DNA of 64,000 bases from NCBI GenBank assembly GCA_958295665.1, contig OY282558.1, forward strand, positions 32,757,045 through 32,821,044, given 5' to 3'. The position numbers were made by a program, and so were the translations under genes. The stretch is from Tipula vernalis. Its lineage: Eukaryota; Arthropoda; Insecta; Diptera; Tipulidae. A model generated the notes under the pieces. That model saw nothing but the letters and a program-made list of their open reading frames with translations, searched no databases and was not told the origin of the DNA. Positions 12,430 to 24,599 of the stretch are shown here, piece by piece. Every line of letters begins with the position of its first letter. Positions within the stretch are counted from its first letter, which is position 1.

Positions 12430-13986
12430 TGGGTGAGAGACAAAAGTAACCTGATTGTATGTTGAGATATGAATGCGCGAGAATGTGGGGTTTTTTAGAC
12501 AATTGCGCAAGAGGAAAACAGTTGGTCGACCTGATTCAAGACTCCGATATGGTGCTATTGAATGATGGAAGGCCAACTAGAATGGCGAATGTAGGAGGCA
12601 CGGCCAGCGCAATAGATTTGTCTATGACCGCTATTGAACTGGCCTGCCAGGTCACTTGGAATGTTGAAGAAGAGAATTTGGGTGGTGATCATTTCATGAT
12701 CAAAATGATCATGAATGATAATCGAGTGTTTAGGAAAAAACGTGAATTAATGAATAACAGGAAATAGGTGAATCAAATGAATGAGATTCTCGGAGAAAAT
12801 GAAATAAATCAAAGCCAGTTAGATAGTGAAATTGAACGGGTAAATAAATTGTGTACAAAAATTGTGGATATGAAAGAGATTAATGTGAATGGTTGGTGGA
12901 ACAATGAAGTTCAATTCTGGTATGAAAGGAAGCGAATAGCCTTGCGTGAATTTAATAGGAATAAGAGTAGTGAGAATAAGATTATGTATGGCAAAATGAA
13001 CGGGAAATTGAAAAAGGCTATTCGCAGAGCAAAAAGGAAAAGTTGGAGGGAATATGTGTCCCTAATGATACATAGAACCACAACTAAGGATGTATGGAGT
13101 TTGTTTAGTAGGGTGAATGGTAAACATTTTAATGTGAGCAATGTGGTATGTGAGAACAGAGAAAAAGGTGAAGAATTTGTAAGAATGATATTGAATGTAA
13201 GCAATGATTTGAATGTAATAAATGAGGTTGATAGAATGAGCAGAAATGAAAAAATGGATTGTAAGTATGAACGGGGAGAGTTCCTGAGAGTGTTAGATAG
13301 ATCAAATTCTACCACTCCAGGGATGAACCGAGTAAGTTATAAAATGATTCGGTTGTTGAGTGACTCAGCAAAACATAATTTGCTTAAGATACTCAACAAA
13401 GTGTGGATGGGTTCAAAAATACCGGACAAATGGAAAGAGAGCAGGGTGGTTCCCATCCCTAAACGGGATAGAGATCCAAATGTGGCAACAAATTATCGAG
13501 GCATATGTATGTTAAATGTTTTTATAATGGTACATTTGGATTTCGAAAAAACCACTCTGCCATCGAGTATGTGGAAAAGTTTGTTTGGGAAGTAAGAAAG
13601 GATAATATGAAAGCTGTTGCGGTATTTTTGGATATAGAGCATATGATTATGTGGTTCCGTGGAAATTACAACAAATTCTCTCGAATTTTTGATTTTCACG
13701 GAAAGTATGTATGTGGATAAAAGATTTTATGACTGAGAGAAAAATGGTTCTGAATGGAAGTGGTTTTAGGTTGGAGGGAGTTGCAAATGTTGGACTGCCG
13801 CAAGGAAGTAGAATATCTCCAGCTCTGTTCAACATATACATATACCAGCGAGATACACCACATCAATGTAGACAATCAAATCGTTCTGCAATTTGCAGAC
13901 GATTTTGTAGTAATTGGAAAAGGGAGAAGTATTGATGTGGCGGCTCAAAGAGCGCAAAAGGGGGTAGATGATTTAATTCAAAAACT
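12430..13986 (+). pseudogene. I-like LINE, 5' portion: endonuclease end and reverse transcriptase
   Basis: 12459-12764 covers the end of an APE-type endonuclease: MWGFLDNCARGKQLVDL, SAIDLSMTAIELACQVTW, then GGDHF in place of the usual SDH motif. An in-frame TAG (12765-12767) separates it from an RT N-terminus (12768 onward) with IPDKWKESRVVPIPKRDRDP and NYRGICMLNV. A deletion then removes part of the fingers before FGFRKNHSAIEYV. Later blocks are VFLDIE, VGLPQGSRISPALFN and the catalytic FADD at about 13892-13903. The frame changes several times. The LTR element at 13987 interrupts it and it resumes at 21516. The 5' part of the element is missing. Confidence 0.85.
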
Positions 13987-16615
13987 TGTTACGACGGCCA
14001 TATGTCTCCACTTCATACAGAAGAAAATTTTTAATTGCAAAAATTCCAAACGCTCAAATAGTTTGAATTTGTTTTTTTTATACCATGACCACCATAGTGT
14101 TGTATATACATACGCTCTGATTTATGCTTTTCCAAAATTCAAATTAATATTCTCACCGATTGTTATGTAAAAATATTTTATTTTTTTTCCCCTGCATTTA
14201 CTTGTTTTCTATGTTGTCATGTACAGGCATACATGTTTCTTGCGAGGTGGTGTGTGTGCATGTGTTGTGTGGGGTGAGATGGAGTGTTTACAATGCTAGG
14301 GTGTTCAGTCTCGAATGTTCCATTTTTCTTTTTGGTGTCATTGGCTTGAATTGACGCGTGATATTTGCTCTGTGTGGGGAGGAGAACCGATTGGCTGATT
14401 AGACATGAAGCCGAAGCGACCGTACAGCTGAGTATATGTATGTGTTCGTCGTCGTTGGTGGTTTCACTCGTTGTATTGGTGCACATATAAAAAAAAAAGA
14501 GAACATAAACATGAATAAAGATTTTACAATAATAAAAAAAAAAAAAAAAATATAAAACTGATTGTATGTGTGCACAGGTACAGCGAGCAGAAAAAAAAAA
14601 CAACGATGCGAAGAGAAAAAATGAGAGGGGGTAAAATTTTACTGATTTTTGTTTTGAGGTAAAATATATTTTTTTGAATAAGTTAGTTAAGTTTGGAATT
14701 GTATGGCTAAAGGGCCTAGTTTTGATGCTCAAATAATTTGGGTTTTTTTTTTTTTTTTGATTTTGGGGACATTAATTAAGTCACCATTTTTTTGTGCTTA
14801 CATAAAAAAATAAAAAAAATAAAAATTGAGTTTTTTTGATTTGGAGACGAAAAGTCTAGTTCTTAGAAACGAGTTGGTGATTCTTAAGTTTTTGTTTGAT
14901 ATATAAAATCTTTTGAGTGATAACGAAAATAAAGTTATTAAGTTTTGTTTAAATAAAAAAAAAAAAAAGAAAAATATATATTTAATTATGTCATTCAATT
15001 TATAAAATATATTGTTAGATATTAAGTTTGAATGAACTGTGCAAAATCTATTTAAAATTATATGTACATGCTACTAATTTTAACAAACAATAAATAAATA
15101 AAAAAAAAAACTGTATGATGGCTGTGAATAGGAAAAACCCACAAATGGAAAAAAAAAATGAATCCATTTTATTAGCAAGCGGGGTTTTTACTATTATTAT
15201 TTAACTTTATAAATCGTGAATAAAAAAAAAAAATTTTTGCACCTACTCATATTAAATTTTATTGTTTAAAAGTGAAACATAATAATATTATACAAATAAA
15301 ACAAAATCTTTAAAAAAAAAAAAAGTTGAACAACTAGTGGATATTTTTTTTATTAACCCATATTTTTTTTCTGCTGATCGATCTGTGTTATCAAATTTCA
15401 ATTGATGTTATACTGACTTACATGTACGTTCAACGACGAATTCGAGTACTGTAAGTGTGTGTGTGATATTGGAGCTGTGTTCCCGCCCGTGGGAGCAGGC
15501 AGTCAGTTGTGTGAGGGGGATCCTGCGTCGGCGCTGGTTGCGGTGTGGTCGGACGGGCCAGGTGGGTAAGAAATAAAAAGGTACGCTATCAGCGGAAATT
15601 AACCAACTGTAAATTTTTAATTGTAACAGTTGTTTTTTTCTCCGCTTATTTTTCTATATATTATATATTTACGTTTTGTGGTCATACGCGCGATTTGTGG
15701 TGGTGCACCGATTTGGTGGAAACCCCACACCGAGCAAATATCACGCCTATTTCATCTTTTCTCCGTTGTTTGAGTGATTGCGTTTGGAGTTTTCGCGATT
15801 TTTCTTTTTGCTTCGCTTCGGTTCGGTTGTCCGCTTTGGGTGTGGTTCGACCACATAGCGGTCCATTTTTCTGTTTCAGGTACTTTGGTGTTATTTTCTT
15901 TTTCATGATTTTTTGGAACAGTGATTAGTGAAAGTAAAATTTTAATATAACGTAGAATCAGTGGTAACGTAGTTTTCTAACGAATTTTTTCAGTTTTTTT
16001 ACTTTTACCGTAACAATTTTTTTTCTTTTTGCATTTTTTACTGTCGTGTGCTAAGCCGCACCATGTGCGCGTAAATAAATAATTGATCGGGTGATGTGAG
16101 GTGGGGTCATGCGAAGGGTCGGCCTTTTTCCATCCTTTTCCGTGCGTGCCGTTCGTTCCTCCAGGACAGGCTGTGCTGGAGGGCGGCACGCCACATGAGT
16201 TGATCGCGTCGGGGTGACGGTCTCGTTCCGGGGGATTGTCGCTGGGATTGTCATGCGGGCGTCCCTCCTTCATAAATGGCATCGGGAACCGTCGCGACTG
16301 GGAAACAGCATCCCAGTAGGCGGGCCGATGAGGGGAGGCCCGTGTGGCAGTCACGGCGGTAGTCGCCTGGAATTGAGACGGTCACTCCGAAACGATCACT
16401 CCCGGCTTATTATTTCCTTTTGCCGCTGAGGCCGTGGCAGTGTAATTTTTAATTTCCATTTGCCCCTCTAATTTTGTTCATCATGCGGTTATTCAAGCAT
16501 GAGAAATATGTCTGAGAATCCCCACGCCGCACCGTGAGCTCTAGCCAGCTACTATACCGCATCAGACCGCTATTCTCATGTCTGTTAACGTAATCCCTTT
16601 TGGGATTTCGTTACA
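13987..16615 (+). repeat. Left LTR, 2629 bp
   Basis: It carries a T/A-rich first part, several poly-A/T tracts and a markedly GC-richer block at about 16080-16440. The end is an imperfect hairpin (AACGTAATCCC, loop TTTT, GGGATTTCGTT). A donor-like CAG/GTACTTTGG lies at about 15880. Reading frames inside are found in both LTR copies and look like no known protein. The only difference from the right LTR that I noticed is T at 14208 versus C at 19104. Confidence 0.9.
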
Positions 16616-16616
16616 G

Positions 16617-16634
16617 TGGCGCCCAAAGGTAGGG
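16617..16634 (+). promoter_or_regulatory. Primer-binding-site-like sequence of the young LTR element
   Basis: TGGCGCCCAAAGGTAGGG begins one base after the left LTR. It shares TGGCGCCCAAA with the site at 4230, suggesting the same or a related tRNA primer and a shared lineage with the decayed Ty3-type element. Confidence 0.6.
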
Positions 16635-18882
16635 GGCAAAATAGTACAAACCAGAATACCACCTTAGTATCCATTGCTTGTCGTAGGAGGCGACTAAACG
16701 GTTGGAGGTCGGCCTAACAAACCGCCTCCGTAAAATTTGTCATGTTCCCCATAGTTTTTTCAGTTTTAAATTTTTCAATTCACTATTCCTAATACCTGGA
16801 TGTTGTAGACCACCATCGGTTTCCACTTTTAGTGTTTGATTGCGAGGGGTCTGCAACTTCCTTGGTTTAGGTTTAGCATTAGAGTTCCCGTTGCTTATTT
16901 CAAAATTTTTTTTTCTTTCTGTTCTTGAGGGTGGTGATTCCGGGATCCACTTCTACTTCCGCTTTTAGTGTTTGACTTTAGAGTGAGATTCCGGATCGCC
17001 AGCCTTGATGATGGACTTAGAGTTCAATTCATTCTTCTCCGTACCGTGGCATTTACACCAGCGAAAAAAAAAAATTCTTGTTTATTCGATTTTTTTTTTG
17101 GTTTAATTCCAAGTTTATTTCATTTTTACTTAGGTGATTAGTTTGGTAGTTTATGATTTTAATTTCAGAATTTAGATTAAATTTTTTTTCCAAATTTCTA
17201 TTTTTCGTTATTTTTTTTTAAATTCATTTAAAATTAATTAGTTTAACGCTCGTTAATGGATTAAGCCAATTTATTTTTGATTTTTTTGATTGATTTCTTT
17301 TTTATAAACATTTTTTTTGTTGTTACGAAACTAGTACAAAATTAAATGAACGCCAGTGTATCATCGTGTGATAATCCTTCAAGTACGGTTGTTTGATCAG
17401 CGTTTGAGTGAGCGGCAGTCAACAATTGACGCGAGTGAGTCCTTGTGACAGTAATAATATTCTCGTAGCTCCTCACGTTTCCCGACTTGTGGATGTCCAC
17501 GTTATTATTGAAGTTCTAATTTAATTTTGCGGATATATTTAATTAATTTAATTTTTTGTTCATTAATAAACGTAATTTGGTTTCATATATTAACTTTAGA
17601 TTTTTTTGTTGTTAAATAATTTTATTTAACTTTGTCTAATTAATTCATTTGAATTTCGTTTAAATAATTAATTTAATTGTCGGGTAATTAATTAATTTAA
17701 TTTATTTGGTAAACGGGTATAATTAATATTTTCTTTAGGTTTTGGGGTAATTCTATTATTAATTAGTTATTTGGTGTACATTTTTTTTTCCTATATTTCC
17801 TAAAATATTAAATTATATTACCATTTCGGAAATTTTTTTTTTCTCACATTTACTTTCGTATTTTGTTTTGGTTCGTATTAATTTAAATTTCTTTTAGTAT
17901 TTAGTTTTGAATTTTTAGTTTTACTTTAGCATTTAGTTTTATTTAGTTAATGTAATTCATTATATTTACCTATAAATTCAAATTCACTATAAGTCAGAAT
18001 TAATTCACTATAAGTCTATAATTCCTTACCAGTTAATATCATTCCCTATAAGTCAACATACGTTTTGAATTTTTTTTTTTTTTCTCTTTATCTTTTATGT
18101 TTTAATTAGTTAATTTTCCTAGGTTTATTTAGTAACTAACTTTAGTATTTAGTTTTCTAGTTTATCTATTTTATTATAATTTCCTATGATTCATTACATT
18201 TATTTCCCTATAAGACCAAATATTCCTGATTGGACAAAATATCCTTAGAAGTCACAATAAACCCTATGAGACGAAATATTCACTATCAGACAAATTAAAC
18301 TCTATCAGATTAAAATAATATTTTATATATTTTTTCTCCTTAATCTTTAAATCATTAGTTGGTAGTCTTAAATTTATTTAATTATTTAGTTAGTAGTATT
18401 GTCCTATTTTCATTTTAGGATCTAGTGTTAGCATTTTCCCTACGAGTCAAAATAATTCATTATAAATCAACAGATTTCATATAAGTCATTATAACCCACT
18501 ATACGTCAACATAATTCATTATAAGTCCACGTCATTTCCTAGAAGTCAAAATTCATTATAAATCAAAATAATTCCGATAATTCAGAATATTCACTATAAA
18601 ACAAAATATTCCCTATATGTCCATAAGTGCACTATAACTTATTATAGTTTTTGCAGTGTTTTTTTTCTTTATCTTTATTATTAGGTAGCTCTTAGATTTA
18701 TTTAGTTCTTACTATTACTTTGGTATTTGGTTAATGGTGGTAATTTTCGTGTACCTTGAAATATTTACTTTGTTTTCTTCAGTCAAATTTTTTTTCCTCT
18801 TCATATTCGCGTTTAGAACTATTAGGTGTTTATTATATGCCTGGCTTGAGACCTTATCTCGGGTGTGGGTCGTCCCCACGTT
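16635..18882 (+). other. Coding-free interior of the young LTR element
   Basis: No protein-coding frame of note. The first part (to about 17050) has near-repeats of text around GTGTTTGA(T/C)T...GATTCCGG. The middle is extremely T-rich. The last third carries the tandem array listed separately. The interior ends ...GTCCCCACGTT directly before the right LTR, with no purine-rich tract. Confidence 0.7.
17960..18640 (+). repeat. Degenerate tandem array in the LTR-element interior
   Basis: Many imperfect copies of a roughly 18-20 base unit close to ATTCACTATAAGTCAAAAT. Clear copies lie near 17985-18060, 18205-18300 and 18435-18625. It is non-coding and not present in the LTRs. Function is unknown. 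Confidence 0.65.
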
Positions 18883-21511
18883 TGTTACGACGGCCATATG
18901 TCTCCACTTCATACAGAAGAAAATTTTTAATTGCAAAAATTCCAAACGCTCAAATAGTTTGAATTTGTTTTTTTTATACCATGACCACCATAGTGTTGTA
19001 TATACATACGCTCTGATTTATGCTTTTCCAAAATTCAAATTAATATTCTCACCGATTGTTATGTAAAAATATTTTATTTTTTTTCCCCTGCATTTACTTG
19101 TTTCCTATGTTGTCATGTACAGGCATACATGTTTCTTGCGAGGTGGTGTGTGTGCATGTGTTGTGTGGGGTGAGATGGAGTGTTTACAATGCTAGGGTGT
19201 TCAGTCTCGAATGTTCCATTTTTCTTTTTGGTGTCATTGGCTTGAATTGACGCGTGATATTTGCTCTGTGTGGGGAGGAGAACCGATTGGCTGATTAGAC
19301 ATGAAGCCGAAGCGACCGTACAGCTGAGTATATGTATGTGTTCGTCGTCGTTGGTGGTTTCACTCGTTGTATTGGTGCACATATAAAAAAAAAAGAGAAC
19401 ATAAACATGAATAAAGATTTTACAATAATAAAAAAAAAAAAAAAAATATAAAACTGATTGTATGTGTGCACAGGTACAGCGAGCAGAAAAAAAAAACAAC
19501 GATGCGAAGAGAAAAAATGAGAGGGGGTAAAATTTTACTGATTTTTGTTTTGAGGTAAAATATATTTTTTTGAATAAGTTAGTTAAGTTTGGAATTGTAT
19601 GGCTAAAGGGCCTAGTTTTGATGCTCAAATAATTTGGGTTTTTTTTTTTTTTTTGATTTTGGGGACATTAATTAAGTCACCATTTTTTTGTGCTTACATA
19701 AAAAAATAAAAAAAATAAAAATTGAGTTTTTTTGATTTGGAGACGAAAAGTCTAGTTCTTAGAAACGAGTTGGTGATTCTTAAGTTTTTGTTTGATATAT
19801 AAAATCTTTTGAGTGATAACGAAAATAAAGTTATTAAGTTTTGTTTAAATAAAAAAAAAAAAAAGAAAAATATATATTTAATTATGTCATTCAATTTATA
19901 AAATATATTGTTAGATATTAAGTTTGAATGAACTGTGCAAAATCTATTTAAAATTATATGTACATGCTACTAATTTTAACAAACAATAAATAAATAAAAA
20001 AAAAAACTGTATGATGGCTGTGAATAGGAAAAACCCACAAATGGAAAAAAAAAATGAATCCATTTTATTAGCAAGCGGGGTTTTTACTATTATTATTTAA
20101 CTTTATAAATCGTGAATAAAAAAAAAAAATTTTTGCACCTACTCATATTAAATTTTATTGTTTAAAAGTGAAACATAATAATATTATACAAATAAAACAA
20201 AATCTTTAAAAAAAAAAAAAGTTGAACAACTAGTGGATATTTTTTTTATTAACCCATATTTTTTTTCTGCTGATCGATCTGTGTTATCAAATTTCAATTG
20301 ATGTTATACTGACTTACATGTACGTTCAACGACGAATTCGAGTACTGTAAGTGTGTGTGTGATATTGGAGCTGTGTTCCCGCCCGTGGGAGCAGGCAGTC
20401 AGTTGTGTGAGGGGGATCCTGCGTCGGCGCTGGTTGCGGTGTGGTCGGACGGGCCAGGTGGGTAAGAAATAAAAAGGTACGCTATCAGCGGAAATTAACC
20501 AACTGTAAATTTTTAATTGTAACAGTTGTTTTTTTCTCCGCTTATTTTTCTATATATTATATATTTACGTTTTGTGGTCATACGCGCGATTTGTGGTGGT
20601 GCACCGATTTGGTGGAAACCCCACACCGAGCAAATATCACGCCTATTTCATCTTTTCTCCGTTGTTTGAGTGATTGCGTTTGGAGTTTTCGCGATTTTTC
20701 TTTTTGCTTCGCTTCGGTTCGGTTGTCCGCTTTGGGTGTGGTTCGACCACATAGCGGTCCATTTTTCTGTTTCAGGTACTTTGGTGTTATTTTCTTTTTC
20801 ATGATTTTTTGGAACAGTGATTAGTGAAAGTAAAATTTTAATATAACGTAGAATCAGTGGTAACGTAGTTTTCTAACGAATTTTTTCAGTTTTTTTACTT
20901 TTACCGTAACAATTTTTTTTCTTTTTGCATTTTTTACTGTCGTGTGCTAAGCCGCACCATGTGCGCGTAAATAAATAATTGATCGGGTGATGTGAGGTGG
21001 GGTCATGCGAAGGGTCGGCCTTTTTCCATCCTTTTCCGTGCGTGCCGTTCGTTCCTCCAGGACAGGCTGTGCTGGAGGGCGGCACGCCACATGAGTTGAT
21101 CGCGTCGGGGTGACGGTCTCGTTCCGGGGGATTGTCGCTGGGATTGTCATGCGGGCGTCCCTCCTTCATAAATGGCATCGGGAACCGTCGCGACTGGGAA
21201 ACAGCATCCCAGTAGGCGGGCCGATGAGGGGAGGCCCGTGTGGCAGTCACGGCGGTAGTCGCCTGGAATTGAGACGGTCACTCCGAAACGATCACTCCCG
21301 GCTTATTATTTCCTTTTGCCGCTGAGGCCGTGGCAGTGTAATTTTTAATTTCCATTTGCCCCTCTAATTTTGTTCATCATGCGGTTATTCAAGCATGAGA
21401 AATATGTCTGAGAATCCCCACGCCGCACCGTGAGCTCTAGCCAGCTACTATACCGCATCAGACCGCTATTCTCATGTCTGTTAACGTAATCCCTTTTGGG
21501 ATTTCGTTACA
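18883..21511 (+). repeat. Right LTR, 2629 bp
   Basis: Same length as the left LTR and apparently near-identical throughout. The translated frames agree except for one Ser/Pro difference caused by the T/C change at 14208/19104. It is followed by AACT, the duplicated target. Confidence 0.9.
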
Positions 21512-21515
21512 AACT

Positions 21516-23060
21516 TAAAATGTTGAATCTGAGAGTGAATCCTAATAAGTGTGCTTATATGAGTTTCAGAACAAACGTTGCAAATGTTAATATAAGTGTT
21601 GATAGTCAAAGAATTGAACAAGTAATTGCGTACAGGTATTTGGGTATTTTGGATTGATAGACATATGAATTTTGGGAAGCATATGAAAATTTTGGCAGAT
21701 AACTGCAAGGAACGTTTAAATTTGATTAAACGGGTAAGCAAACATAAATGGGGCGCTCATCCGAGTATGACTGACATGTTAAGGAAGACCCTTATATCCT
21801 CCAAAATTAAATATGGTATTATTGTGCATGGGAAAGGTTCGAAAGGGGCTTTTAGCCAATTAATGAAAGGGGGCGATTAACTCAACCAAAATACACAGTC
21901 TGTGGTCTGAAATGGGTGATTCACCTCTTGATTACAAGAGAGAGTGGATCACAGTGAGAGAGTCGGTGAGAATGATAACGAAGAAAAATGAGTTTTGGAA
22001 TGAAATGATAGTAAGATTACAAAGTAGGGCGGTGTACAAACCGAAATATAGAACTAGCATTGCACTTGAAAATTTTAACATGTTTCTGAGTATAGGCAAT
22101 GCTGGTCCGCATCCCGTTCCTAATAATCTTACTCTATGTTTGAATATGGAGGAATACAATAAGTGAATGAATGAAGTTATCGCCAAAATTATGTTTGGGA
22201 AAATCAGTCAGCAGTATGTGCAAGAGGATATCTCCTAGTGTGAATGAGAATGGAGTGGGTGTTGGTGTCTTTATGCCTATAGTAAGAATGTTGAAAAGTA
22301 TTTTAAAGTCGACAAAAGCATCTGTATAATGAACGCTGAACTGATTGGAATGCTTGAAGGAATTAAACTGGCTGTGAATGAAGGGGAAAGGTAATATTTT
22401 CCGATTCCCAGAGTGGTTTATGTTTGCTGAAATGTGGAGGTGGAAGGGAAGGCGATGTGTATGTTGATTTAATTTTTGAATGCGTTCGAAACTGTCAACG
22501 TGATGTGACCATACAATGGATCCCATGCATCACATAGACAGATCGAAGGGAATGAAAGAGCCGATATGTTAGCTAAAAAGGGTACATTGAATGACATGGT
22601 TCAGGAGTACGGAAGGAAGGATGCAAGAGATGTACTTCGAATGCTTCAGATGAATCTGTGGAGAAAATGGGAGAGTAAATTTAACGAGAAAAGTCTAACG
22701 AAAGGAATGAAGTACAAAGTGCTCCATGGTACTCTTTGAGAATTCCGTTCTTTAAGGAGCTCAAAGGAGACACGCGAATGTTGCGAACGGTTGAGAGAAT
22801 CAGGCTGAACCATGGAAACTGGAAGGAATGCTTGTGGAAACGTCATTTGAATGAGGACAAAGATTGTGAGTAGTGTGGAAGTGTGGAGGATGTTGAGCAT
22901 CTCATATTGGCTTGTCCCAGATATAGCCAATATAGATCTAAGTTCAACATCCTACGGAATGCAAGAAATCTAAGTGATTTAATGAATAAGGGTGGTTTTT
23001 TGGCTTATAAGGAAATATATGAATTTACTAGGATGAGTGGGATAGCAATTTGATGCAAAA
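21516..23060 (+). pseudogene. I-like LINE, 3' portion: RT end, RNase H, C-terminal zinc motif
   Basis: This continues the element interrupted at 13986. It starts with the RT thumb (LRVNPNKCAYMSF, then AYRYLGILD and a stop at about 21656). A connection region follows at 21660-22160. RNase H pieces come next: MNAELIGMLEGIKLA near 22330, FSDSQSGL-like text near 22400, and a WIP...H near 22515. A CCHC-type tail ends it: CE, stop, CGSVEDVEHLILACPRY at about 22866-22920. Having RNase H plus the C-terminal zinc motif points to the I superfamily rather than Jockey. Stops and frameshifts make it non-functional. The 3' end near 23060 is approximate and no A-tail was defined. Confidence 0.8.
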
Positions 23061-23239
23061 TAAGCAGCCGACAGAATATGTGTAGGGAGTAATCCGGATC
23101 CATTGTAAAGGTTAAAAATTTTTTGGTTAAAAATGAATTATGAATTAAAAAATTAAAAAGATGATTTGAATTGTTGGCAATATGGCTCTAAGTTTTGTAG
23201 GAGCCAAGGCCTAATACAAAAAAAAAAATCAAAATTGTG

Positions 23240-23830
23240 AAATTTTGTCAGACATAATGTTTTACAATGGAATATAAAGGAAATGGAAAGCAAAATTAGG
23301 GAACTGCAATTATTACTGGATTGTAAGATAAGGTGGAACATCATTGAAACAATGGAAGATCGTTTTTTGAGAATTAAACCAGCAATTCTGAAAACCCTAT
23401 TGCATAACCCTACTTATGCAATTCCACCGGAACTTGACAAGATCGCTTCTACTAAAATTTTTATTTAAAAGTCTTCGAACGAATAATTTGAAGGTAAGTA
23501 CTCAAATCATCAAAAGAAGGAACAAACCAATTATTTCACTACTAAAATTTTTACAAAATCGGAATTGTATTGCTATTCGAAAACGGAAACAATCAAAACG
23601 GCAAAAACAATATCCAGACGACTATTCAAAACCACTGATAAGGATTCTATGGACGAACATTTTATAGTAACAACGTCAAGCTCCACATTAGAACCAGAAG
23701 TAGAAGTAGAAGATTTGTGATAGTGTGATTCTGTTGATCTTCAGGATCTCAAAAATTCTATACGTGATAATTTAAAAGTTCAGCCCGCAACCAATGACGA
23801 CCTTTTAAATTTCAACAGTTAAATTTGTTT
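23240..23830 (+). pseudogene. Possible hAT-like transposase fragment
   Basis: The frame at 23283-23468 reads LLLDCKIRWNIIETMEDRFLRIKPAI. This resembles the DxxxRWNS-type segment and following helix of hAT transposases. Later text (23500-23830) is basic and acidic without a clear domain. No TIRs, BED finger or dimerisation domain were found. It is short and could be misassigned. Confidence 0.4.
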
Positions 23831-24365
23831 TGAATTACTATTACATATTTTATTATTTTATGGTACTTTTACTACGTTATATGATAAGAAATTTAAAGAA
23901 AATGTTTTTTAAATTTGATAAATAAAATATGTTTTTTGAGAATTTTACGGTAGGTTAGACTTCCCTACCTCACAAATTTTTTATTCTCTTGAGTGTAAAA
24001 CGAACAGGGGAGGGTTTTGTTGTATTTTAAACTGGTTATTCATTACCCAATAAAATTACATTTTGGATTCTCAAGACTCTCGATAAATTTTACTGGAATT
24101 CTCGGTTTCGAGAACAGAAATTGTTGACGATTTCGAGAACTAAAATCCTCGACAAAAGAGGAACTATGCAACAGATACCACCTATAGTATTTTCTTAGTA
24201 AACTAACCTCGTTTCTTCTCATTTTCGACCCCGTTATCGTCAATATACCGCCCTAATCTAGAATTCTACAGAGCCTTGATGTAAGGCATCTAAATTAACA
24301 AAAGAAAATTCCGACAAATTTATTCCTAAATATGTCAGAATAACCATAGGAAAACTAATATCAAT

Positions 24366-24591
24366 ACCCCTATTCCCTTGATCGTGTCACTTCATTCGAC
24401 GTGATAATTGTCGCGTCACTTCAACTTTAAATTGGTATTCTCTTAGTCGATTGAAGTGATAATATAAGAGAATGCGACGTAAAAGAATGTTTGTCACTTC
24501 AAACGACGTTTGTCGCATCGATCGACTAAGAGAATACCAAAATTTGATTGTCGGTACAAGTGACAAGTGACACGACTAAGGGAATAGGGGT
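24366..24591. mobile_element. 226-bp palindromic MITE
   Basis: The terminal inverted repeats begin ACCCCTATTCCCTT at 24366 and end with the complement at 24591. Homology continues inward through a shared GTGTCACTT motif. A second internal inverted pair surrounds TTGGTATTCTCTTAGTCGA (about 24431) and its complement (about 24521), so nearly the whole element folds back. It is non-coding. No target duplication was identified with confidence. Confidence 0.75.
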
Positions 24592-24599
24592 GCAAAACT

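Larger units (their letters stand above)
13987..21511 (+). mobile_element. Young non-autonomous LTR retrotransposon with giant LTRs
   Basis: It consists of two direct repeats of exactly 2629 bp (13987-16615 and 18883-21511), each TGTTA...TTACA, around a 2267-bp interior. A primer-binding-like TGGCGCCCAAA directly follows the left LTR. The element is flanked by a 4-bp AACT duplication (13983-13986 and 21512-21515). It splits an older I-like LINE, so it is younger than that LINE. The interior has no gag, protease, RT or integrase frame, so movement would need proteins supplied in trans. This matches what are called LARD-type elements in plants. No convincing polypurine tract precedes the right LTR. 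The plus orientation is set by the primer site. Confidence 0.85.

Noticed and set aside
14217..14732. 171-residue frame on the minus strand, present identically in both LTRs
   Set aside because: The only reason it looks conserved is that the two LTRs are recent copies. It is Phe/Thr/His-biased, crosses poly-A/T runs and matches no family.
15977..16354. GC-richer 125-residue minus-strand frame in the LTR (and its copy at 20873)
   Set aside because: Base composition stands out, but there is no domain and no start context. It is more likely LTR regulatory or leader sequence.
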